64,000 nucleotides of DNA from Malonomonas sp036526255. GTDB taxonomy: Bacteria > Desulfobacterota > Desulfuromonadia > Desulfuromonadales > Geopsychrobacteraceae. Position numbers and translations under genes: made by a program. Numbering within the stretch: the first letter of the stretch is position 1; every line of letters begins with the position of its first letter. Location of the stretch: positions 22,298-86,297 of the forward strand of contig DATCYW010000055.1 of assembly GCA_036526255.1 (NCBI GenBank), written 5' to 3'. Below are positions 20,414-28,562 of the stretch, piece by piece. The notes beneath the pieces are model-generated. The model was not told where the DNA came from and searched no databases. It saw only the letters and a list, made by a program, of their open reading frames with translations.

Positions 20414-21073
20414 GTGTCCATGCTTGAAATCACCTGCCCGCACTGCCAGCTCAGCAAACTGGTCGATCCGGCCCAGCTACCGCCCGACGCGGTCCGTGCA
20501 ACTTGTCCGCGTTGCAAGCAGAGCTTTGAATTACCACGGGCACAAGCGGACAAGCCTCCGGTCAGTGAGGCAGTCAACAATCCACAGCCGGAAGTCAGCA
20601 ACGCAACAGAGCAGCAGCCGACAGTCAAACCGGTCGGCCAGGCAGTGATCGAAGCTCACCCGAAGGCCGGCTTCTGGATGCGGGTGGTTGCTACGCTGTT
20701 GGATGGCCTGGTCGTCTTCGTCCTGCAGTTCGTGCTCGGCAGCCTGCTGGCCGTGGCCGGATTCGCCACCGGTAATGGCGGATCAGGCGAAATCGGTAGC
20801 CTGGTGATGTTGTTCAGTTATGTGCTCGGCTTTGCCTATTACATCTTTTTTACCGGCTACTGTGGCCAGACACCGGGGAAGATGGCATTACGCATCAAAG
20901 TGATCCGCCGCGACGGCAGCGACATCGGCTACGGCCGCGCCGCCTTTCGCGAAGTCCTCTGTAAAACGATTTCGGGACTGCTGCTAGGCATCGGTTATCT
21001 GATGGTGGCTTTCGACGAGCAGAAACAGGGGCTTCACGACCGGATGGCCGATACCTACGTCATTAAACTTTAG
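20414..21073 (+). CDS. zinc-ribbon plus RDD-family membrane protein
   Basis: 219 residues starting at a GTG one base after argF (an ATG two codons later is an alternative). The N-terminus has a treble-clef/MJ0042-type finger, ITCPHCQLSKL and ATCPRCKQSFELP, giving two CxxC pairs. A low-complexity Gln/Pro linker follows (residues ~45-80). The rest is an RDD domain: GFWMRVVATLLDGLVV, a long hydrophobic stretch, YCGQTPGKMALRIKVIRRDG and GLHDRMADTYVI. RDD proteins are multi-pass membrane proteins, some of them Na+/H+ antiporters, but function here is unknown. It is a non-pathway gene inside the arginine operon. Confidence 0.85.
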   Translation: MSMLEITCPHCQLSKLVDPAQLPPDAVRATCPRCKQSFELPRAQADKPPVSEAVNNPQPEVSNATEQQPTVKPVGQAVIEAHPKAGFWMRVVATLLDGLVVFVLQFVLGSLLAVAGFATGNGGSGEIGSLVMLFSYVLGFAYYIFFTGYCGQTPGKMALRIKVIRRDGSDIGYGRAAFREVLCKTISGLLLGIGYLMVAFDEQKQGLHDRMADTYVIKL

Positions 21074-21112
21074 CAGCCGACAGCGGCTGAATTTCCGTAC
21101 AGGAGCTACGAC

Positions 21113-22333
21113 ATGAGCAAGCATGGACAAGTCAAAAAAGCGGTTCTCGCCTACTCGGGCGGTTTGGATACCTCGATCATCCTCAAATGGCTGGTTGAAG
21201 AATATGGCTGTGAAGTCGTCGCCTACTCGGCCGACTTAGGCCAGGGGGAAGAGCTCGACGGCATCCCGGCCAAAGCCAAGGCGACCGGCGCCAGCAGCTG
21301 TCACATCATGGACCTGAAAGAGGAGTTCGCCCGCGACTTCGTCTTTCCGATGTTCCGCGCCAACGCCATCTACGAGGGGCGCTACTTCCTCGGCACCTCC
21401 ATCGCCCGGCCGCTGATCGCCAAGGCACAGATGGAGATCGCCGCTGCCGAAGGGGCTGACGCCGTCTCCCACGGCGCCACCGGCAAGGGCAATGATCAGG
21501 TCCGTTTCGAGATCGCCTACTACCACTTCGATCCGGCGGTCAAAGTCATCGCCCCCTGGCGTGAATGGGACATGAACAGCCGCACCGCGCTGGAAGAGTA
21601 CGCCAAGAAGCACGGCATTCCGGTGCCGACCAGCAAGAAGAATCCCTGGAGCAGCGACCGCAACCTGCTGCACATCTCCTTTGAGGGGGATGTCCTCGAA
21701 GATCCAATGGCCGAAGCTCCAGAGCACATGTACGTTCTGAGCGTTTCGCCAGAAAAGGCTCCCGATACCCCTGAGTACGTTGAGGTCGAGTTTGAAAAAG
21801 GGGATGCAGTCGCGGTTAACGGCGAACGCCTCTCGCCAGCCAAACTGCTGGCCAAGCTGAATGAGCTGGGCGGCAAACACGGCATCGGTCGGATCGATTT
21901 GATGGAAAACCGTTTCGTCGGCATGAAAAGCCGCGGTGTCTATGAGACCCCCGGCGGCACCATCCTCGAAGAAGCCCACCGCGCCGTCGAGTCGATTACC
22001 ATGGATCGCGAAGTCATGCACCTGCGTGACTCACTGGTGGCACGCTACGCGGCGATGATCTACAACGGCTTCTGGTACGCTCCCGAGCGCGTCGTGCTGC
22101 AGGCGCTGATTGATGCCTCCCAGACCACGGTCAACGGGATGGCGCGGATCAAACTGTACAAGGGGCACTGCCGCGTGGTCGGCCGCGACTCAGCCAACGA
22201 CAGCCTGTTCAACGTGGACTTCGCGACCTTCGAGGCCGATGAAGTTTACAATCAGGCCGACGCTGAAGGCTTCATCAAGCTCAATGCCCTGCGCCTGCGG
22301 ATCGCCGCGATCCAGCGTCAGAACAGAAAGTAA
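21113..22333 (+). CDS. argG: argininosuccinate synthase
   Basis: 406 residues. It condenses citrulline with aspartate using ATP. The PP-loop LAYSGGLDTSIILKWL is at the N-terminus, followed by GTSIARPLIAKAQ, SHGATGKGNDQVRFE and NPWSSDRNLLHISFEGDVLEDP, all invariant family pieces. The start has AGGAG at proper spacing. A hairpin-bearing spacer separates it from argH. Confidence 0.97.
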   Translation: MSKHGQVKKAVLAYSGGLDTSIILKWLVEEYGCEVVAYSADLGQGEELDGIPAKAKATGASSCHIMDLKEEFARDFVFPMFRANAIYEGRYFLGTSIARPLIAKAQMEIAAAEGADAVSHGATGKGNDQVRFEIAYYHFDPAVKVIAPWREWDMNSRTALEEYAKKHGIPVPTSKKNPWSSDRNLLHISFEGDVLEDPMAEAPEHMYVLSVSPEKAPDTPEYVEVEFEKGDAVAVNGERLSPAKLLAKLNELGGKHGIGRIDLMENRFVGMKSRGVYETPGGTILEEAHRAVESITMDREVMHLRDSLVARYAAMIYNGFWYAPERVVLQALIDASQTTVNGMARIKLYKGHCRVVGRDSANDSLFNVDFATFEADEVYNQADAEGFIKLNALRLRIAAIQRQNRK

Positions 22334-22347
22334 ATAAAGAGCAACAG

Positions 22348-22375
22348 GTCGGGGCGCAGCCAGCGCTCCGGCGAC
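22348..22375 (+). other. hairpin in the argG-argH spacer
   Basis: GTCGGGGCGC and GCGCTCCGGCGAC form a stem of about eleven pairs with one G-T pair and one bulge around AGCCA. A TTTTTT run follows only after eleven further bases (22386-22391), just before the argH ribosome site. It could be a weak attenuating hairpin or a message-stability element. Confidence 0.35.
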
Positions 22376-22405
22376 TCAACCCTCGTTTTTTAAAGGCAGA
22401 ACCTG

Positions 22406-23773
22406 ATGAGCAGCAAGCTATGGGGTGGCCGCTTCACCCAGCCGACCGACAAATTTGTTGAGGCCTTCACCGCCTCGATCGAGTTCGACCAGCGTCTTTA
22501 CGCCTACGATATCAAAGGCTCAAAAGCCCACGCCGAGATGCTTGGCCGCCAGGGGATTATCGCGACTGCTGAAGCGCAGCAGATCATCGCCGGGCTCGAG
22601 CAGATTCTGCAGGATATCGAGGCGGGCAAGGTCGAATTCACCGTCGAGCTGGAAGATATCCACATGAATGTCGAAGCGCGGCTGATCGAACGGATCGGCG
22701 CCGTCGGCGGCAAGCTGCACACCGGGCGCAGCCGCAATGATCAGGTGGCGGTCGATATCCGCCTCTACCTGCGTGACGAAATCGACACCGTTCTCGGCTA
22801 CCTGGCGAAACTCGAAGCTTCGCTGATTCAGCAGGCAGAGGCGAACCTCGACATCATCATGCCTGGCTACACCCACCTGCAGACCGCCCAGCCGGTGCTC
22901 TACAGCCACCACATGCTCGCTTACCGCGAGATGATTGCCCGCGACATCAGCCGCCTGCAGGACCTGCGCGCCCGCTTCAACGTCATGCCGCTCGGCGCCG
23001 GCGCCCTGGCCGGCACCACCTTTCCGATCGACCGCGAATGGGTGGCGCAGCAGCTGGGCTTTGACGGCGTGACCCGTAACAGCCTCGACTCGGTCTCGGA
23101 CCGCGACTTTGCCATTGAGTTCTGCAGCTTCTCCAGCATCCTGATGATGCACCTGTCACGACTGTCTGAAGAGCTGATCCTCTGGTCGAGCGCCGACTTC
23201 AATTTCATTGAGCTTTCTGATGCCTTCTGTACCGGCAGCTCGATCATGCCGCAGAAGAAAAATCCTGACGTACCGGAGCTGGTGCGCGGCAAGACCGGCC
23301 GGGTTTACGGCAATCTGATGGCGATGCTGACGCTGATGAAGTCGCTGCCGCTGGCCTACAACAAGGACATGCAGGAAGACAAAGAGCCGCTGTTCGACAC
23401 CATCGACACGGTCAAAGGGTCACTGAAGGTTTTCGCCGACATGATCGCGCAGATGCAGGTCAAGGGGGACAACATGCGGATCGCTGCGGCACGCGGCTTC
23501 TCGACCGCGACCGACGTCGCCGATTACTGCGTGCGCAAAGGGCTGCCATTCCGTCAGGCCCACGAAGTGGTCGGCAAAACGGTGCGCTACTGTGTTGAAA
23601 ACAATAAGGATATCCCTGAACTGTCGCTGGCGGAATTCCGCGAATTCAGCGAGCTGATCGAAAACGACATTTACGATTACGTCACCCTCGAAGCTTCGGT
23701 CAACGCCCGCAAAGCGACCGGCGGCACCGCTCGCGAAGCCGTTGAACGCGAACTGGCAAGGTTGAAGAAATAA
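22406..23773 (+). CDS. argH: argininosuccinate lyase
   Basis: 455 residues. It splits argininosuccinate to arginine and fumarate. It begins SSKLWGGRFTQPTDKFVEAF, typical of the family. Then come HTGRSRNDQVAVDIRLYLRD, PGYTHLQTAQPV, and the fumarase/aspartase signature GSSIMPQKKNPDVPELVRGK with the mobile catalytic loop. It shares its last base region with the following lipoprotein gene (TAATG). Confidence 0.97.
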   Translation: MSSKLWGGRFTQPTDKFVEAFTASIEFDQRLYAYDIKGSKAHAEMLGRQGIIATAEAQQIIAGLEQILQDIEAGKVEFTVELEDIHMNVEARLIERIGAVGGKLHTGRSRNDQVAVDIRLYLRDEIDTVLGYLAKLEASLIQQAEANLDIIMPGYTHLQTAQPVLYSHHMLAYREMIARDISRLQDLRARFNVMPLGAGALAGTTFPIDREWVAQQLGFDGVTRNSLDSVSDRDFAIEFCSFSSILMMHLSRLSEELILWSSADFNFIELSDAFCTGSSIMPQKKNPDVPELVRGKTGRVYGNLMAMLTLMKSLPLAYNKDMQEDKEPLFDTIDTVKGSLKVFADMIAQMQVKGDNMRIAAARGFSTATDVADYCVRKGLPFRQAHEVVGKTVRYCVENNKDIPELSLAEFREFSELIENDIYDYVTLEASVNARKATGGTAREAVERELARLKK

Positions 23774-24531
23774 TGCGCGCGCTGCGATGGACCATTCTGC
23801 TGCTGCTCGTTCTGCTGCTGTCTGCCTGCGGTAAAAAAGGCCCGGTTCGCCCGCTGGAAGTTCAGCGTCCCGGCCCGGCCACTGCCCTGGAGTTGCGCCA
23901 ACAGGGGGCTGCCCTGCTGCTCAGCTGGCAGCTACCGACCGGCAATCTGGACGGCAGCGCGCTCAAAACGCCGCCGACGCTCGACGTTTACCGCATGACC
24001 TTTGAGCCTGAGAATGACTGCCCCGAGTGTTTCGATCGCTCGACCCTGTTAGCGCGCATCGCCGCCGACCTGCCTGCACCGGCCATCAAGGTCGGTGACC
24101 GCTACCTGCTGCTCGACCGCCAGGTACAGGACGGCGTCGGCTACCAGTACAAGCTGGTCCCCCGCGACTCCGACGACCTCAGCGGACCGGCAGTGATCCT
24201 GCGGCAGGTCTTCAGCAATCCGGTTCCGGCACCGCAGCAACCGGTGGTCATCCCGCGTGACCGTGCGGTCACCCTGAAATGGCAGTCCACCGCGTTGGGC
24301 GCAGACGACAAACTGCTCGGTTACCAGATCTACCGGCAGGTCTCTGGGGAAGCGCGCTCCCCCTATCCGTTAAATCCGCATCCGCTACAGGAAACTGTTT
24401 TTGAGGATTTCAGCCTGGAGAACGGCCGCAGCTACAGCTACTGGATTCGAACGCTGGTCGAGCGACAGCAGCAGACCGTCGAAGGGATTGCCTCTGCCGA
24501 ACTGATCGCGGTTCCGCAGGCCGATCGCTGA
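23773..24531 (+). CDS. LptM-like lipoprotein with fibronectin type III-like region
   Basis: 252 residues. A signal peptide of about 18 residues ends in the lipobox LSACGKKGP, so Cys19 would be lipidated. The CGKKGPVRPLE start resembles LptM/YifL, a short lipoprotein that helps the LptD LPS translocon mature. Unlike LptM (about 60 residues) this protein continues with two beta-rich segments (roughly 35-130 and 140-250) that look fibronectin type III-like (LLLSWQLP, VTLKWQSTALGADDKLLGYQIYR). It directly overlaps argH. The role is unproven; an outer-membrane location is likely because Lys-Lys, not Asp, follows the Cys. Confidence 0.75.
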   Translation: MRALRWTILLLLVLLLSACGKKGPVRPLEVQRPGPATALELRQQGAALLLSWQLPTGNLDGSALKTPPTLDVYRMTFEPENDCPECFDRSTLLARIAADLPAPAIKVGDRYLLLDRQVQDGVGYQYKLVPRDSDDLSGPAVILRQVFSNPVPAPQQPVVIPRDRAVTLKWQSTALGADDKLLGYQIYRQVSGEARSPYPLNPHPLQETVFEDFSLENGRSYSYWIRTLVERQQQTVEGIASAELIAVPQADR

Positions 24532-24740
24532 AGCGCAGCAAACCCCTGATAAACTGAGAGAAATCTCATCAAGCACAGGCGGCAAGCCGACTTTACTTTC
24601 CGGTTATGCTGTGATAGCAATACGGGATTATTCTGCCGCTCAGGCGGTATTTCTGAGCAGTTCAACTGCTCTGTTTTAGAGACAGCAACAGATGCGAAGA
24701 CCGGCCCACTGTGCCGATTCTGACCTTAAGAGGAGCGACT
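24532..24740 (+). other. intergenic leader before dapA with a hairpin at 24655-24671
   Basis: This 209-base spacer has no gene that I can see. GAGCAGTT and AACTGCTC at 24655-24671 form a short stem followed by TGTTTTAG, which is a weak terminator or attenuator shape. A CCGC-TCAG-GCGG hairpin lies 20 bases earlier. I could not find the conserved core of a lysine riboswitch. Confidence 0.35.
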
Positions 24741-25616
24741 ATGTTTCATGGATCTATGGTTGCCATCATCACCCCCTTCGACGCACAGGGGAAATTTGAT
24801 GAGCAGAGTTACCGCCAACTGATCGAATTCCAGATTGAGAATGGCACCGACGTCATCGTCCCCTGCGGGACCACCGGCGAATCGGCAACCTTAAGCTATG
24901 AAGAGCATGATCGGGTCGTCAAGACCTGTATCGACCAGGTCAATAAACGGGTGCCGGTCATCGCCGGAACCGGCTCAAATTCGACCGCCGAAGCGATTAA
25001 AATCTCGCAGCATGCCAAAGAGCTGGGCGCTGACGGGTTGCTGCTGGTCTCCCCCTACTACAACAAGCCTTCCCAGGAAGGCCTTTACCAGCACTACAAG
25101 GCGCTGGCCGAAGGCGTGGCCCTGCCGCAGGTGCTTTACAACGTTCCGGGGCGCACCGGCATGAACATGACCGCCGCGACCACCATCCGGCTGGCCGAGT
25201 TCGCCAATATCGTTGCCATCAAGGAGGCCTCCGGCGACATCACCCAGGCCAGCGAAATCATCGCCAACGCCGGCGACAAGATCGACGTGCTCTCCGGGGA
25301 TGACTTTCTGACCCTGCCGTTGATGGCCTGCGGCGCCAAGGGGGTGATCTCGGTCACCGCCAACATCATGCCGAAGCAGGTCAAAGCGATGGTCACTGCC
25401 ATCCTGCAGGGGCGGTGGGATGACGCCCGCAAACTGCACCTTCAGCTGCTCGACGCGCATCAGGCGATGTTCATCGAAAGCAACCCGGTGCCGGTCAAAA
25501 CCTCCGCCGCGCTGATGGGCAAGTGCCGGGCCGATGTGCGCCTGCCGCTGGTGCCGATGCAGACCGCGACACTGGAGAAGCTGAAGTCGGTGCTGCAGAA
25601 GCACGGCCTGATTTAA
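24741..25616 (+). CDS. dapA: 4-hydroxy-tetrahydrodipicolinate synthase
   Basis: 291 residues. It condenses pyruvate with aspartate semialdehyde, the committed step to lysine and diaminopimelate. The ATG at 24741 follows AGGAG; an earlier in-frame start lacks a site. Seen: GSMVAIITPFD, VPCGTTGESATLSYEEH, LLVSPYYNKPSQEGLYQHY, LYNVPGRTG and IVAIKEASGD with the Schiff-base Lys. All catalytic residues are present. It opens the dapA-dapB-dapL block after the preceding leader. Confidence 0.97.
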   Translation: MFHGSMVAIITPFDAQGKFDEQSYRQLIEFQIENGTDVIVPCGTTGESATLSYEEHDRVVKTCIDQVNKRVPVIAGTGSNSTAEAIKISQHAKELGADGLLLVSPYYNKPSQEGLYQHYKALAEGVALPQVLYNVPGRTGMNMTAATTIRLAEFANIVAIKEASGDITQASEIIANAGDKIDVLSGDDFLTLPLMACGAKGVISVTANIMPKQVKAMVTAILQGRWDDARKLHLQLLDAHQAMFIESNPVPVKTSAALMGKCRADVRLPLVPMQTATLEKLKSVLQKHGLI

Positions 25617-25641
25617 TCATCGCACATCAAGGGCTTAACTT

Positions 25642-26442
25642 ATGAACGTTGCAATTGTAGGTGCCGCCGGCCGCATGGGTGGACGCCTGATTCACGCCGT
25701 GCTTGAGGCTGAGGGACTGGAACTGACTGGTGCTGTCGAGCGCCACGGCCATCCGCAACTGGGGCAGGATGCCGGGCTGATTGCTGGCGCCGGCGAGCTG
25801 GGAGTAAAGATCAGCGACGACCTGGCCGCCACCATGGTCGGCGCCGATGTGCTGATCGACTTCACCTTCCCCGATGTCACCCTGCAGAACCTTGCCATCT
25901 GCGCCGCACAGGGCAAGATGCTGGTCAGCGGTTCGACCGGCTTCACCCCCGAGCAGCGCGCCGCGGCCGAAAAGTTCGCCACGCAGATCCCGATCGTGCT
26001 GGCACCGAACATGAGCGTCGGCGTCAACGCCTGCTTCAAACTGCTCAAGGAAGCAGCGAAAATTCTCGGCGAAGATTTTGATGTCGAGATTGTTGAGCTG
26101 CATCACAATAAAAAGAAGGATTCCCCCTCGGGCACCGCCGTGCGCATGGGCGAAGTGGTCGCCAATGAGCTGGGGCGCGATTACAATCAGGTCGCCAACT
26201 TCCACCGCGAAGGGATGTGCGGCGAACGCAGCCACAGCGAAATCGGTATGCAAACGGTCCGTGGCGGTGACATTGTCGGCGAACACACGGTTTACTTCAT
26301 CGGCATGGGGGAACGGATCGAGATCAGCCACCGCGCCATGAGCCGTGACATGTTCGCCCGCGGCGCGACCCGCGCCTGCAAGTGGCTGGACGGCAAAGCC
26401 GCCGGTATTTACGATATGCAGGATGTTCTGGAATTGAAATAA
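25642..26442 (+). CDS. dapB: 4-hydroxy-tetrahydrodipicolinate reductase
   Basis: 266 residues. It reduces the DapA product with NAD(P)H. The nucleotide fold is VAIVGAAGRMGGRLI at the N-terminus. The catalytic segment VELHHNKKKDSPSGTAVRMGE carries the His-His and Lys pair near residue 155. The C-terminal EHTVYFIGMGERIEISHRAMSRD is typical. It follows dapA by 25 bases. Confidence 0.97.
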   Translation: MNVAIVGAAGRMGGRLIHAVLEAEGLELTGAVERHGHPQLGQDAGLIAGAGELGVKISDDLAATMVGADVLIDFTFPDVTLQNLAICAAQGKMLVSGSTGFTPEQRAAAEKFATQIPIVLAPNMSVGVNACFKLLKEAAKILGEDFDVEIVELHHNKKKDSPSGTAVRMGEVVANELGRDYNQVANFHREGMCGERSHSEIGMQTVRGGDIVGEHTVYFIGMGERIEISHRAMSRDMFARGATRACKWLDGKAAGIYDMQDVLELK

Positions 26443-26485
26443 TCCGCGGCAGATAACAATGACAATTTTCAAGGAGCAAATATAA

Positions 26486-26611
26486 ATGAAACGCTTTCTG
26501 GTCTTACTGTTGATCGCTTCCGTTCTGTTCATTTCCGGCTGTGAAACCTTTCACGGCTTAGGTAAAGATGTCGAAAAAACCGGCGAATGGATTCAGGAAA
26601 AGGCTAACTAG
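26486..26611 (+). CDS. entericidin-like small lipoprotein
   Basis: 41 residues, easily missed by length filters. The ATG follows AAGGAG at eight bases. A signal peptide MKRFLVLLLIASVLF leads to the lipobox ISGC, then GLGKDVEKTGEWIQEKAN, which matches the entericidin A/B pattern (G-G-KD-EK-GE-IQ). In E. coli EcnA/EcnB are an antidote/toxin lipoprotein pair; here there is only one. It lies between dapB and dapL and is followed at once by a strong terminator, so it can be the last gene of the dapA-dapB message. Confidence 0.82.
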   Translation: MKRFLVLLLIASVLFISGCETFHGLGKDVEKTGEWIQEKAN

Positions 26612-26643
26612 TCCAAACCAGCAACAATGTGAAGCTTAAGCAG

Positions 26644-26668
26644 GGCGACCGGATTCGGGTCGCCTTTT
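26644..26668 (+). terminator. rho-independent terminator
   Basis: GGCGACC (26644-26650) pairs with GGTCGCC (26658-26664) and is followed by TTTT. It lies after the entericidin-like gene and before dapL. Confidence 0.85.
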
Positions 26669-26703
26669 GCACAATTCAACGAACAACATCAGGAGATGCT
26701 TAA

Positions 26704-27939
26704 ATGGCACACATCAACGACAACTATCTGAAACTGCAGGCAGGCTATCTGTTCCCCGAGATCGGTCGCCGCGTTCGTGAATTTTCCGCCGCCAACCCCG
26801 GCGCCAAAGTTATCCGCCTTGGCATCGGCGACGTGACCCGGCCGCTGGCCCCGGCAGTTCTCAAGGCGTTTCATGCTGCGGTCGACGACCTCGGCACCAG
26901 CGAGAATTTCGCCGGCTACGGCCCCGAGCAGGGCTATGACTGGCTCTCGCAGGTCATCATCGACAAGAGCTACAAGCCCCTCGGCGTCGAGCTGAAGGCA
27001 TCCGAGATGTTTATCTCTGACGGTTCCAAGTGTGACTGCGCCAACATCCTCGATATCTTCGCCCTTGACAACGTGGTTGCGATCGGCGACCCGGTCTACC
27101 CGGTCTACAACGACACCAACGTCATGGTCGGCCGCACCGGCAAAGCCGACGAAAAAGGCTACTACAAAGGGATCGTCTACATGCCCTTCACCGAAGCCAA
27201 CAACTTCGTACCGGACCTGCCGAAGGAAAAAGTCGACATCATCTATCTCTGCTTCCCCAACAACCCGACCGGCACCGTCGCCACCAAAGAGCAGCTGAAG
27301 CAGTGGGTCGATTACGCCAACGCCAATGACGCCATCATCTTCTTTGATGCCGCCTACGAGGCGTTCATTACCACTCCGGGCATCCCTCACTCGATCTATG
27401 AGATCGAAGGGGCAAAAAACTGCGCTATCGAGTTCCGCTCCTTCTCCAAGACCGCCGGCTTCACCGGTGTGCGCTGCGGCCTGGTCGTGGTCCCCGAAGA
27501 ACTGATGGGCACCACCGCGACCGGCGAGAAGTACAGCCTCAACAAGCTCTGGAACCGCCGTACCACCACCAAGTTCAACGGCGCATCCTACCCGGTGCAG
27601 AAAGCCGCCGCCGCGGTTTACTCGGACGAAGGCTGGCAGCAGACCCGGGAGATCATCGACTACTACATGGAGAACGCCCGCATCATCCGCGAAGGGCTGA
27701 AAGAGGCCGGCATCGCCTGCTACGGCGGCGTCGATGCGCCTTATATCTGGCTGAAAACTCCGGAAGGGATGACCAGTTGGGAATTCTTCGACAAGCTGCT
27801 GAAAGAGTGCCTGGTGGTCGGCACCCCCGGCAGCGGCTTCGGCCCCAGCGGCGAAGGTTACTTCCGCCTTTCCGCCTTCGGCGAGCGCAGCAATGTCGAA
27901 ACCGCGGTACAGCGGATCAAGCAGAAGTGGGGCAAGTAA
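26704..27939 (+). CDS. dapL: L,L-diaminopimelate aminotransferase
   Basis: 411 residues, PLP enzyme that converts tetrahydrodipicolinate directly to L,L-diaminopimelate, bypassing the succinyl/acetyl steps. Seen: NYLKLQAGYLFPEI at the N-terminus, IRLGIGDVTRPL, FISDGSKCDCANI, YLCFPNNPTGTVA, and FRSFSKTAGFTGVRCG with the Schiff-base Lys, all as in the plant/chlamydial/Geobacter DapL group. It lies after a terminator, with AGGAG before the ATG, so a promoter in the 35 bases upstream or read-through is required. Confidence 0.97.
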   Translation: MAHINDNYLKLQAGYLFPEIGRRVREFSAANPGAKVIRLGIGDVTRPLAPAVLKAFHAAVDDLGTSENFAGYGPEQGYDWLSQVIIDKSYKPLGVELKASEMFISDGSKCDCANILDIFALDNVVAIGDPVYPVYNDTNVMVGRTGKADEKGYYKGIVYMPFTEANNFVPDLPKEKVDIIYLCFPNNPTGTVATKEQLKQWVDYANANDAIIFFDAAYEAFITTPGIPHSIYEIEGAKNCAIEFRSFSKTAGFTGVRCGLVVVPEELMGTTATGEKYSLNKLWNRRTTTKFNGASYPVQKAAAAVYSDEGWQQTREIIDYYMENARIIREGLKEAGIACYGGVDAPYIWLKTPEGMTSWEFFDKLLKECLVVGTPGSGFGPSGEGYFRLSAFGERSNVETAVQRIKQKWGK

Positions 27940-27956
27940 ACCACTGACGATAACAG

Positions 27957-27991
27957 CGAAAAGGGCGACCCACTATGGGCCGCCCTTTTCG
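27957..27991. terminator. bidirectional terminator between dapL and the receiver gene
   Basis: CGAAAAGGGCG and CGCCCTTTTCG flank a hairpin whose inner part CCCACTATGGG also pairs. A- and T-tracts on both sides suit the convergent genes. Confidence 0.9.
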
Positions 27992-28043
27992 TTTGCTGAG
28001 AGAAAAACTATAACTGCGTGTTTGATCTTCATGCCGGCACCAG

Positions 28044-28415
28044 TTATTTCTGCTGCAACGCGGCTAGAATCATATTGAACACGCTTTGCTGCTTGGCTTC
28101 GTTTTTATTCAGCACCGCCAGACATTCGCCCATCGGAAACTTTTCATGCAGGTAATCGGCGTCCCGCCCTGAGAGGATGATGATTCTCCCCTTGGGCACC
28201 CCCCTTTCGACAGCAAAGTTCAGCAGCTTTCCACCATCCATCCCCGGCATTTCCAGATCGAGCAGCAGCAGATCGAGGTCCGGGGTAATCATTGCCAGAC
28301 TTTTGAGTGGATCATTGCAGGTGCGAACCTGCAGCGCCGGGTAGTTTTCGTTGATATGTCCACAGAGCGAATCGAGAAAAGTCTGGTTGTCGTCAATGAT
28401 CAATATCTTTGCCAC
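28044..28415 (-). CDS. stand-alone response regulator receiver protein
   Basis: 123 residues from a GTG with AGGGG seven bases before; no in-frame ATG gives a sensible start. It is a single receiver domain: AKILIIDDNQTF (acidic pocket), LLLLDLEMPGMDG with the phospho-Asp, IIILSGRDADYL, and LNKNEA where the usual conserved Lys-Pro is varied to Lys-Asn. There is no output domain, so it is of the CheY/Spo0F kind. The partner kinase is not adjacent. It is divergent from the transporter at 28563. Confidence 0.9.
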   Translation of the reverse strand: MAKILIIDDNQTFLDSLCGHINENYPALQVRTCNDPLKSLAMITPDLDLLLLDLEMPGMDGGKLLNFAVERGVPKGRIIILSGRDADYLHEKFPMGECLAVLNKNEAKQQSVFNMILAALQQK

Positions 28416-28562
28416 TACAATTCCCCTAACTCGGCACAACAGTCTCTTCGTATTTATTAAATAGCACAAGCATGCGACTTTTCGCCTGTGTTAATCTGAG
28501 CGAAGCTTATCGACTATTCAGGGTCATATCTACCACCTACGAACATTTGAGTCATTATTCTC

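Noticed and set aside
24532..24740. Possible lysine riboswitch ahead of dapA
   Set aside because: The spacer has the right length but I could not find the conserved lysine-riboswitch core; only simple hairpins are visible.
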